Positions 1-5,449 of a stretch of 8,699 bases of DNA are shown here, piece after piece. Position 1 is the first letter of the stretch. Every line of letters starts with the position of its first letter. The position numbers and the translations under genes are program-made. Source of the DNA: Bacillota bacterium. GTDB lineage: Bacteria > Bacillota > Clostridia > Peptostreptococcales > Anaerovoracaceae. The stretch is from assembly GCA_016282655.1 (NCBI GenBank), contig JAEELK010000054.1, forward strand, positions 1 to 8,699, read 5' to 3'. Below the pieces are notes generated by a model. It ran no database searches and was not told where the DNA came from. It saw nothing but the letters and a program-made list of their open reading frames with translations.

Positions 1-1763
1 AGGCCGGCATAGATGCCGCCGCGCGCCATGAGCTCCTCGTGGCTCCCCTGCTCCGCGATGCCGTCCTCCGTGAGCACGAGGATCGTCTTCGCCCCGCGGA
101 TGGTCGTCAGGCGGTGAGCGATGGTCAGCGTGGTGCGTCCCACGGAGAGCTCCGCCAGGGAGCGCTGCACCAGCAGCTCGTTCTCGTTGTCCAGCGCGGA
201 GGTGGCCTCGTCCAGGATCAGGATGGGCGGATCCTTCAGGAAGACGCGCGCGATGCTGATGCGCTGCTTCTGCCCGCCCGAGAGCTTGACGCCGCGCTCG
301 CCCACGTAGCTCTCATAGCCGTCCGGCAGCCGCTCGATGAACTCGTGCGCCCCGGCCAGCCTGGCCGCGCGGATCACCTCTTCCTTCGTCGCCCCCGGCT
401 TTCCGTAGGCGATGTTCTCCAGCACCGTGCCGCTGAAGAGATAGACCTCCTGCTGCACCATGCCGATCTGCGAGCGCAGGGAGTGCAGCTGCAGCTCCCG
501 CACGTCGCAGCCGTCCAGCAGCACCCGGCCGCCCGTCACGTCATAGAAGCGCGGGATCAGGTTGCAGAGCGTGGTCTTGCCCGCTCCGGAGGGCCCCACC
601 AGCGCCACGTGGTCGCCCGGCGCGATGTGCAGATCGACGTGCCGCAGCACCTCTTCCCCGCTGTCCGCGTAATGGAAGGAAACGTCCTCAAATACGATGT
701 CGCCGGACGCGTGCTTCAGCTCTTTCGCGCCGGGGACGTCCTCGATCTCCACAGGCTCGTCCATCACTTCCACGAAGCGCTCCAGCCCCGTGATGCCCCG
801 CAGGAACTGTTCCATGAACTCCACCAGGCGGCGCACGGAGGCGAGCAGCATCACCACGTAGAGCAGATAGGCCACCAGGTCCGCCGCCGCGATGCGCCCG
901 TGGATCATGAAGATGGCGCCGGCCACGACCACCAGGATATACATGAGCCCGTCGAAAAAGCGCACGGTGCTGCTGAAGCCGCCCATGACGCGGTAATTCT
1001 CTTTCTTGACGCTCAGGAACTGCTGGTTGCCCTCCCGGAACTTCTCCTCCTCCACCGCTTCATTGGCGAAGGATTTGACCACGCGGATGCCGAGCAGGCT
1101 GTCCTCCACCCCGGCGTTGATCTCGCCGAGCTGCACCCGGGAGCGCTTCATCACGGTCCGCAGCCGGAAGTTGTAGCGTGCGGAGGCGTAGATCATCAGG
1201 GGCAGGGCCGCGAAGATCAGGATGGTGAGCCAGGGATCCATGGTGCAGAGGATGCAGAAGGAAGCCACGATCTTCAGCCCCGCGATGTAGAACTCCTCCG
1301 GGCAGTGATGCGCGAACTCCGTGATGTCGAAGAGGTCCGTGGTGATGCGGCTCATGAGCTGCCCCACCTTGGCGTCGCTGTAAAAGGCGTAGGAGAGCCG
1401 CTGCAGGTGCGCGAACATGTCCTTGCGCATGTCGGTCTCGATCCGGGCGCCCATCACGTGTCCGATGTTCGTCATGTAGTAGTTCGCCGCCACGTCGATG
1501 AGGCGCAGCGCGATGTAGAGCGCGCCGCAGAGCAGCACGATGCGCAGCGTCAGCTCCGGAAGGCGGTTCATGCCCATGTCCGTGATGTAGCGGACGATGA
1601 GCGGCAGCACCAGATCGCAGACCGTGGTCAGGGTGGCGCAGAAGAGGTCCAGGACGAGCACGCCCAGATAAGGCTTGAAATAAGGCAGAAAACGGCGCAT
1701 GAGATAGCCGATGCTGCGGCTGTTCACAGGATCGCCCTGCCTTCTTTGCGTTTGCCTTGCCAT
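1..1763 (-). CDS. ABC exporter half-transporter (fused permease and ATPase), 3' end cut by window
   Basis: This gene encodes a multidrug/lipid-type ABC exporter half-transporter that sits in the cytoplasmic membrane and works as a dimer. The 587 complete codons give an N-terminal six-helix membrane domain (roughly residues 25-325) followed by a nucleotide-binding domain (355-587). The nucleotide-binding domain has a Walker A GPSGAGKTT (390-398), Q-loop Q437, signature LSGGQ (494-498), Walker B ILILDEA with catalytic E519, D-loop SALD (522-525) and switch H550. All ATPase motifs are intact, so a homodimer could be active; the partner and substrate cannot be told from sequence. The start at 1763 is set by an AGAAGGAG ribosome site 7 nt upstream. 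The reading frame is still open at base 1; half-transporters of this type run to about 600 residues, so only a short tail is missing. It lies downstream of fprA but is separated from it by a terminator whose U-tract ends 24 nt before this start. Confidence 0.95.
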   Translation of the reverse strand, partial: MARQTQRRQGDPVNSRSIGYLMRRFLPYFKPYLGVLVLDLFCATLTTVCDLVLPLIVRYITDMGMNRLPELTLRIVLLCGALYIALRLIDVAANYYMTNIGHVMGARIETDMRKDMFAHLQRLSYAFYSDAKVGQLMSRITTDLFDITEFAHHCPEEFYIAGLKIVASFCILCTMDPWLTILIFAALPLMIYASARYNFRLRTVMKRSRVQLGEINAGVEDSLLGIRVVKSFANEAVEEEKFREGNQQFLSVKKENYRVMGGFSSTVRFFDGLMYILVVVAGAIFMIHGRIAAADLVAYLLYVVMLLASVRRLVEFMEQFLRGITGLERFVEVMDEPVEIEDVPGAKELKHASGDIVFEDVSFHYADSGEEVLRHVDLHIAPGDHVALVGPSGAGKTTLCNLIPRFYDVTGGRVLLDGCDVRELQLHSLRSQIGMVQQEVYLFSGTVLENIAYGKPGATKEEVIRAARLAGAHEFIERLPDGYESYVGERGVKLSGGQKQRISIARVFLKDPPILILDEATSALDNENELLVQRSLAELSVGRTTLTIAHRLTTIRGAKTILVLTEDGIAEQGSHEELMARGGIYAG

Positions 1764-1787
1764 CGCACGTCTCCTTCTGTGCCGTTT

Positions 1788-1822
1788 AAAAAGCGGGCGG
1801 ACCACCCGTTCGTTGGTCCGCC
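1788..1822 (-). terminator. Intrinsic terminator after fprA, in the leader of the ABC exporter gene
   Basis: Read on the minus strand, a perfect 9-bp stem (GGCGGACCA / TGGTCCGCC, 1814-1822 with 1796-1804) encloses a 9-nt loop. CGC and then five U residues (1788-1792) follow. This is a classic Rho-independent terminator for fprA transcripts. Its U-tract ends only 24 nt before the ABC exporter start codon, so exporter mRNA must either read through it or start inside it. Confidence 0.8.
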
Positions 1823-1853
1823 GCGCCAGAGATCTGTTTATTAAGGGGATTCC

Positions 1854-1862
1854 ATCTTAGCA
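1854..1862 (-). promoter_or_regulatory. Possible extended -10 promoter for the ABC exporter
   Basis: The minus strand reads TGCTAAGAT, an extended -10 element, in the short gap between the fprA stop and the terminator. No recognisable -35 lies 16-18 nt upstream. If used, the transcript would carry the terminator hairpin in its 5' leader. The evidence is weak. Confidence 0.25.
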
Positions 1863-1886
1863 CGCGGCCTTGCCGCGCCGGGCGTT

Positions 1887-3173
1887 CTACTCGTAGATCG
1901 CCTTGAAGTCCGAAGCGGGACGCTTGCAGAGCGGGCAGAGGAAGCCTTCCGGCATCTCTCCTTCGTGCACGTAGCCGCAGACGCCGCAGATCTGCTTGCC
2001 GGCCACGGGCTTGACTTCCTTGCAGAGCTCGTCCGCCAGCGCTTCCAGCTCCTTCTTATTCTCCTCCGTCATGGCGGAGCGGATGGTGACGTTGTGCTCG
2101 CAGAAGCGCAGGTTCGGCTGGCCTTCCAGCTGCTTCTTCATGCACTTCATGGCGGCCGGTCCCCAGCTGCCGTTCTCGATGAAGGCCACGGTGCGGTTCT
2201 GGTAGTTGCGCTCCAGCAGATGCTCGATGTAGGTCTGCATGAAGGGGAAGATCTCCCCGTTGTAGGTGGTGGTGGCCAGGACCAGCTTGCCGTAGCGGAA
2301 GCCGTCCTCCACGGCCTCTGCCATGTCGCAGCGGGCCAGATCCTGCGCGTCCACCTTCGGGCAGCCGCGGTCCTTCAGCAGCTGCTCCAGGTACTCGGCG
2401 GCCGCTTTGGTGTTGCCGTAGACCGAGGTGTAGGCGATGAGGACGCCGTCCGTCTCCACGTCATAGGAGGACCAGATGTTGTAGAGGTTCAGATAGTAGC
2501 CGAGGTCCTCCGTCAGGATGGGGCCGTGCAGCGGGCAGATGGTCCGGATGTCCAGCGCGGCCGCCTTTTTCAGAAGGTCCTGCACCTGGGCGCCGAACTT
2601 GCCGACGATGCCGATGTAGTAGCGGCGGGCTTCGCAGGCCCAGTCCTCTTCCACGTCCTGGGCGCCGAACTTGCCGAAGCCGTCCGCGGAGAAGAGCACC
2701 TTGTCCGTGCTGTCGTAGGTGACGATGACCTCCGGCCAGTGCACCATGGGCGCGGCCACGAAATGCAGCTTATGCTTTCCGAGGTCCAGCACGTCTCCTT
2801 CTTTGACGACCAGGCGGCGCTCCGCGTAGTCCGTACCGAAGAAGTTCTTCATGATGTTGAAGGCGAGCGCGGAGGCGACCACGGTGGCCTCGGGATAGCG
2901 CTCCAGGAAATAGGCCACGTTGGAGGAATGGTCCGGCTCCATGTGCTGGACGATCAGATAGTCCGGCTTGCGGCCTTCCAGCGCGACGGTGATCTTGTCC
3001 ATCCACTCGTGCTCAAAGCCCTTGGACACGGTGTCGAACACGGCGCATTTCCCGTCCAGGATCGCATAGGAATTGTAAGCCATGCCGTTGGGCACGATGA
3101 ACTGCCCTTCGAACAGGTCTACCACATGATCGTTAACGCCTACGTAGCGGATGTCTTCGGTGATCTTTCTCAT
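1887..3173 (-). CDS. fprA: Flavodiiron protein (A-type flavoprotein) with C-terminal rubredoxin-like domain
   Basis: This is a cytosolic flavodiiron protein of 428 residues that reduces O2 to water and/or NO to N2O, protecting an anaerobe. Residues 1-240 are the metallo-beta-lactamase-like diiron domain with ligands H77-x-E79-x-D81-H82, H145, D164 and H216. Residues 243-385 are a flavodoxin domain whose FMN phosphate loop is near 249-255 (TSVYGNT). Residues 394-428 form a rubredoxin-like iron site with Cys396, Cys399, Cys413 and Cys416. The two CxxC pairs are only 13 residues apart, as in rubrerythrin-type short rubredoxins and unlike the longer spacing of ordinary rubredoxin. The fused domain probably delivers electrons to the FMN. 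I chose the start at 3173 because GGGAGGC lies 8 nt upstream; an in-frame ATG at 3224 lies inside the promoter region. The gene has its own promoter at 3215-3243 and ends in a terminator at 1788-1822. O2 versus NO preference cannot be read from sequence. Confidence 0.93.
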   Translation of the reverse strand: MRKITEDIRYVGVNDHVVDLFEGQFIVPNGMAYNSYAILDGKCAVFDTVSKGFEHEWMDKITVALEGRKPDYLIVQHMEPDHSSNVAYFLERYPEATVVASALAFNIMKNFFGTDYAERRLVVKEGDVLDLGKHKLHFVAAPMVHWPEVIVTYDSTDKVLFSADGFGKFGAQDVEEDWACEARRYYIGIVGKFGAQVQDLLKKAAALDIRTICPLHGPILTEDLGYYLNLYNIWSSYDVETDGVLIAYTSVYGNTKAAAEYLEQLLKDRGCPKVDAQDLARCDMAEAVEDGFRYGKLVLATTTYNGEIFPFMQTYIEHLLERNYQNRTVAFIENGSWGPAAMKCMKKQLEGQPNLRFCEHNVTIRSAMTEENKKELEALADELCKEVKPVAGKQICGVCGYVHEGEMPEGFLCPLCKRPASDFKAIYE

Positions 3174-3195
3174 GTTATTTCGCCTCCCGAAACTG

Positions 3196-3216
3196 CTTGG
3201 ATAATTATAAATCAAG
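3196..3216. promoter_or_regulatory. Imperfect palindrome over the fprA transcription start (PerR-like core)
   Basis: An imperfect 21-bp dyad (14 of 20 non-central positions symmetric) has CTTG/CAAG outer arms and an AT-rich core. It begins at the -10 box and spans the predicted start site. Its core includes TTATAAT on the minus strand (3204-3210), identical to one half of the Bacillus-type PerR/Fur-family box; the other half matches poorly. Clostridial fprA genes are known PerR targets, so a peroxide/oxygen-responsive operator is plausible but unproven. Confidence 0.35.
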
Positions 3217-3243
3217 TATATCAAGAACCGCGTTCCCGCGCAA
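3215..3243 (-). promoter_or_regulatory. Promoter of fprA
   Basis: On the minus strand, -35 TTGCGC (3238-3243), a 17-nt spacer and -10 TATACT (3215-3220) are present. The -10 is extended by TGA. The start site would fall near 3208, giving a leader of about 35 nt before the fprA start at 3173. A second TATAAT (3204-3209) lacks a correctly spaced -35. The sequence CTTGAT is repeated directly with a 9-nt period across the -10. Confidence 0.6.
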
Positions 3244-3281
3244 GGTCCAGCTCAAGGCTCTTTCGGCCTTCCCAAAAGAGA

Positions 3282-3959
3282 TCATTTCATTTCTTTGGAG
3301 TCCATCAGACGGAAGTATTGCTTCTTCAAGGTCCTATCATTCTCAAAGAAATAGATCTCCGATTTGGAAAGCGACTTTGCCTTGGATTTCAACCGGATCA
3401 GTTGCAGGGTGCACACAAGATCTGCCAACTGAAACAATCGGTACTCTGAAGGGATCACTTTGCGAAACTTAATAGTTTCAAGATAGTACTTGAACACCGT
3501 GGAGAGGATCGTGTTGATCTGGATCTGACCATTATCATAGTAAAGGACGATCTCATCAAAACTCTGAAAGTATTCAATATGATCACGGATAAACATCGAG
3601 ATCTGCTTGCTCAATTGCTCTGCGGCGGCTCGTTCATCTTCTATATGCTTCTTTTCAACATAAAAGCTTTTATAACTCACAGGAACATGTGAAAAGAAGG
3701 CTTTCATGCGGCGCAGGATGCTCTTTCGCACCGTCATCTCAACATTTCTATACTCTTCTTCTCCGCGGATCAATGGTCCAACATGCACACAATGATTCGG
3801 GAAACCGAGCGATGACAATGATGATTCAAGGTCTTTCAACTCTTTTCTTATTTCCACGGATTGGGAGTGAAAAATCATAGAGATGATATAGTAAGGCGAA
3901 TGAGAAGCATATTCGCCGAAGTCCCCTGATTCATCCACAAATATGCTAAGGATCCGCAT
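3282..3959 (-). CDS. DUF3800 domain protein (predicted RNase H-like fold)
   Basis: This 225-residue protein belongs to the DUF3800 family, which has no settled function. It is thought to have an RNase H-like fold and is often found in phage, plasmid and defence neighbourhoods. The N-terminal strand FVDESGDFG (7-15) is the family hallmark. Further family-like motifs are YYDNGQ (140-145) and QLADLVC (177-183), giving candidate metal-binding acids D9, D142 and D180. There is no signal peptide or membrane segment. The start at 3959 follows AGGGGGA by 4 nt. A longer in-frame ATG at 4010 would run through the terminator hairpin, so I rejected it. Base composition is clearly lower in G+C than fprA (35% against 67% in one 60-base sample each). 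A strong promoter (4070-4098), a structured RNA and a terminator lie directly upstream. No U-tract terminator follows before the fprA promoter. Confidence 0.85.
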   Translation of the reverse strand: MRILSIFVDESGDFGEYASHSPYYIISMIFHSQSVEIRKELKDLESSLSSLGFPNHCVHVGPLIRGEEEYRNVEMTVRKSILRRMKAFFSHVPVSYKSFYVEKKHIEDERAAAEQLSKQISMFIRDHIEYFQSFDEIVLYYDNGQIQINTILSTVFKYYLETIKFRKVIPSEYRLFQLADLVCTLQLIRLKSKAKSLSKSEIYFFENDRTLKKQYFRLMDSKEMK

Positions 3960-3977
3960 ATCGTCCCCCTGCTGTCT

Positions 3978-4004
3978 AAAAAAATAGCGGGCGTATCGCC
4001 CGCT
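3978..4004 (-). terminator. Intrinsic terminator 18 nt upstream of the DUF3800 start
   Basis: On the minus strand a perfect 8-bp stem AGCGGGCG / CGCCCGCT with a 3-nt loop (ATA) is followed by A and seven U residues (3978-3984). It is a strong Rho-independent terminator. It would end transcripts from the 4174-5121 gene and also those from the promoter at 4070-4098. DUF3800 expression therefore depends on read-through or controlled antitermination. Confidence 0.88.
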
Positions 4005-4063
4005 GATCATGTGGACCCGGGCCTTTCGGCCAGCCCAAATGAAACCGTAATTATCGCTTCCCT
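3978..4063 (-). ncRNA. Candidate structured RNA upstream of DUF3800 (about 85 nt)
   Basis: A promoter (4070-4098) and an intrinsic terminator (3978-4004) frame a transcript of about 85 nt with no convincing reading frame. After a 27-nt 5' segment it forms a hairpin at 4013-4036. The inner stem is GGCC/GGCC closed by a GAAA tetraloop (4024-4027), then a 2-nt bulge (4018-4019) and an outer stem of five pairs including G-U pairs. The terminator hairpin follows after 8 nt. Several conserved RNA motifs named DUF3800-I to -XI have been described from comparative genomics near genes of this family. The position fits that association, but I cannot say which motif, if any, this matches. It could be a small RNA, an attenuating leader, or both. 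Confidence 0.55.
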
Positions 4064-4069
4064 ACACTT

Positions 4070-4098
4070 AATATACCCATTTCTCCTCTGGCAGTCAA
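4070..4098 (-). promoter_or_regulatory. Near-consensus promoter for the RNA/DUF3800 unit
   Basis: On the minus strand, -35 TTGACT (4093-4098), an exact 17-nt spacer and -10 TATATT (4070-4075) are present. Transcription would start near 4063, about 104 nt before the DUF3800 start codon. It is the best sigma-A-type promoter in the window. Confidence 0.78.
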
Positions 4099-4105
4099 GA
4101 GGAGA
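4082..4105. promoter_or_regulatory. Palindromic operator candidate over the -35 box
   Basis: A perfect 8-bp inverted repeat, TCTCCTCT and AGAGGAGA, is separated by 8 nt. The -35 hexamer (4093-4098) falls inside it, overlapping the inner edge of one arm. The geometry suits a dimeric repressor that blocks RNA polymerase. No regulator gene lies in the window, although one of the islet proteins might bind here. Confidence 0.5.
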
Positions 4106-4173
4106 TGATGTGAATAACATACCACACTCTCCAAATGCATGGCATGCGTTCTGCCGGGGCGGCAAGACCCTGT

Positions 4174-5121
4174 TCACTTTTTTCGGAAAGACGCATAGAA
4201 TATCTTCGCCTGCACGTTAGAGCTTGCCTCGATCAGTTCCCCGATCTGTTCGTTCGTCATCCTGCCGAGCACCGTTTCTTTTTCTTTTTTTGTGATAAAT
4301 GCTTTCTGGAAGTAGTATATAACAGCCCATCTCCGGCATTTGTCTGGCGTAGACTCAATATCACTCTCAATCAAATCATCTCGAGTAAATGCTTTACTCT
4401 TTCCCCACGGCGTCGACGAGATAAACTCAGACAACAGCGATTGATATAAACCCCAATGCTCCGGATGAATGACGAAATCATAAGAACGTTGTGTGCCCCG
4501 ATGAAACGTAAGGATACTTAGACTTGCGTCACAGACATATTCTTTGATCTTGATTTTCGTCTTTTCCCATGCATCCGGATTTCTTCTTCCCTTGTGGCAG
4601 TAAAATACAACGTCTTTTCCGTCATAATAATACTGAGCGATCTCTTCCGGAACAGCAAACTTTTCACAGCCTTTCTCTCGCGCTGTTTTTCTATAAGTTA
4701 CTCCATTGTCCGGGTCTGCGAAGATCAGGTCAGCCTCTTTAAGTTTTGACCTGCTGCGTTCATACCATAGGCGGCGTTCCCATGCTCTTTCTAAGGGATC
4801 TTTCTGATCCACAGGTATTCTCTCATCAAAGAACGAAGCATCTGGAATGATTCCTGATGCCTGAACCATTTGCACGGTCTGGTGGTTTCGATCGTTCTCT
4901 ACTACGATCTTGCGTAATGCTTCATGGACATCAGGATCAAGGCTTTTTTCATACTTGCTCTTCAGCGGATCCGTGAGATAATCCTTAAACTTACCGTCCC
5001 TGGAGCCGTCTTGATCTGTCAAATACCAGTTGATACCGATCTTGATGCCCCGCAGGGCAAGATAACGCAGCAAGCCATATTTTCCATAATCTCCGATATC
5101 TGCAACATACTGATTCTTCAT
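4174..5121 (-). CDS. Conserved uncharacterised protein of the 'MKNQY...DYGKYGLLR' family
   Basis: The 315-residue product belongs to a family of hypothetical proteins that I recognise by its motifs but that has no function known to me. The opening MKNQYVADIGDYGKYGLLR (1-19) is the hallmark. It is followed by GINWYLT (29-35), the DPDNG block LIFADPDNG (132-140), VVFYCHKGRR (171-180) and LTFHRG (204-209). A hydrophobic strand ending in DPDNG resembles a nucleotide- or SAM-binding Rossmann-like edge; a link to TcmP-type proteins is only a guess. Residues 240-315 form a charged tail. It appears soluble, with no signal or membrane segment. I chose the start at 5121, with AAAGG 7 nt upstream, because the family normally begins at MKNQY. 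Another ATG at 5211 overlaps the upstream stop as ATGA and would add 30 residues. G+C is visibly low. No good promoter was found just upstream, so it may be read from the metH operon. Confidence 0.75.
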   Translation of the reverse strand: MKNQYVADIGDYGKYGLLRYLALRGIKIGINWYLTDQDGSRDGKFKDYLTDPLKSKYEKSLDPDVHEALRKIVVENDRNHQTVQMVQASGIIPDASFFDERIPVDQKDPLERAWERRLWYERSRSKLKEADLIFADPDNGVTYRKTAREKGCEKFAVPEEIAQYYYDGKDVVFYCHKGRRNPDAWEKTKIKIKEYVCDASLSILTFHRGTQRSYDFVIHPEHWGLYQSLLSEFISSTPWGKSKAFTRDDLIESDIESTPDKCRRWAVIYYFQKAFITKKEKETVLGRMTNEQIGELIEASSNVQAKIFYASFRKK

Positions 5122-5207
5122 TTTGCTGCCTTTCAGTTCTTCAACTAATAAAGCTTTGATGCTTTTATAGCGCATAGCTGTACGCAGAATCTGTAATCCA
5201 GAAAGCT

Positions 5208-5396
5208 TCATTCGCGCTTCCCGAAGGGCGCGACGAGCAGGAAGACGATGACGGCGCACCAGACCCGGTAGATCGCGTAGGTCACCTCGTTGCTCCAGGG
5301 GAAAGAGGCCTCCGGATGCCGGACCGCGTAGACCAGGAAGGCGATGGCGATCAGGATCATGACAGCGCCGATGACCCGCATCGTTCTCTTTTTCAT
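5208..5396 (-). CDS. Small two-helix membrane protein
   Basis: A 62-residue protein with two predicted transmembrane helices, at about residues 7-24 (RVIGAVMILIAIAFLVYA) and 40-57. A short polar loop containing HPEASFPWSNE joins them, and the ends are basic. I do not recognise a characterised family. The start at 5396 is preceded by AAAGGGA about 10 nt upstream; an in-frame ATG at 5432 lacks a good ribosome site. The 53-nt gap after the lipoprotein gene contains no U-tract terminator, so the two are probably cotranscribed. The composition is GC-rich like the operon, and the AT-rich islet begins immediately after this stop codon. Confidence 0.65.
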   Translation of the reverse strand: MKKRTMRVIGAVMILIAIAFLVYAVRHPEASFPWSNEVTYAIYRVWCAVIVFLLVAPFGKRE

Positions 5397-5449
5397 TGCT
5401 TCTCTATCCCTTTCCCCGGACCGGGCATACAAGCCCTTCTTCCTAAATG

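Noticed and set aside
39..1844. Long plus-strand open frame (601 codons)
   Set aside because: It is antisense to the ABC exporter, whose minus-strand translation shows every ATPase motif. The plus-strand product is low-complexity, rich in R, H, A and D, as expected of a shadow in GC-rich DNA.
1841..1855. Tiny upstream open frame (M-E-S-P) in the ABC exporter leader as an attenuation peptide
   Set aside because: Its ATG overlaps the candidate -10 and has no ribosome site, and four codons are too few to support the idea.
3250..3290. Terminator for the DUF3800 gene (AAGGC/GCCTT hairpin)
   Set aside because: The stem has 5 bp and no U-tract, so read-through toward fprA cannot be excluded.
1965..3449. 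Long plus-strand open frame (494 codons) opposite fprA
   Set aside because: The minus strand encodes a complete flavodiiron protein. This frame has no recognisable domain and runs past fprA into the DUF3800 gene.
4150..4166. Hairpin TGCCG/CGGCA just after the 4174-5121 gene as a terminator
   Set aside because: The stem has only 5 bp and no U-tract follows on either strand; the real terminator is at 3978-4004.
3225..5230. Flanking direct repeats (attachment sites) around the islet
   Set aside because: Only short matches such as TTCCCG are shared by the two ends, which is no more than chance.
5121..5260. Promoter for the 4174-5121 gene near TATAAA
   Set aside because: No acceptable -35 hexamer lies 16-18 nt upstream of this or other AT-rich hexamers in the stretch.
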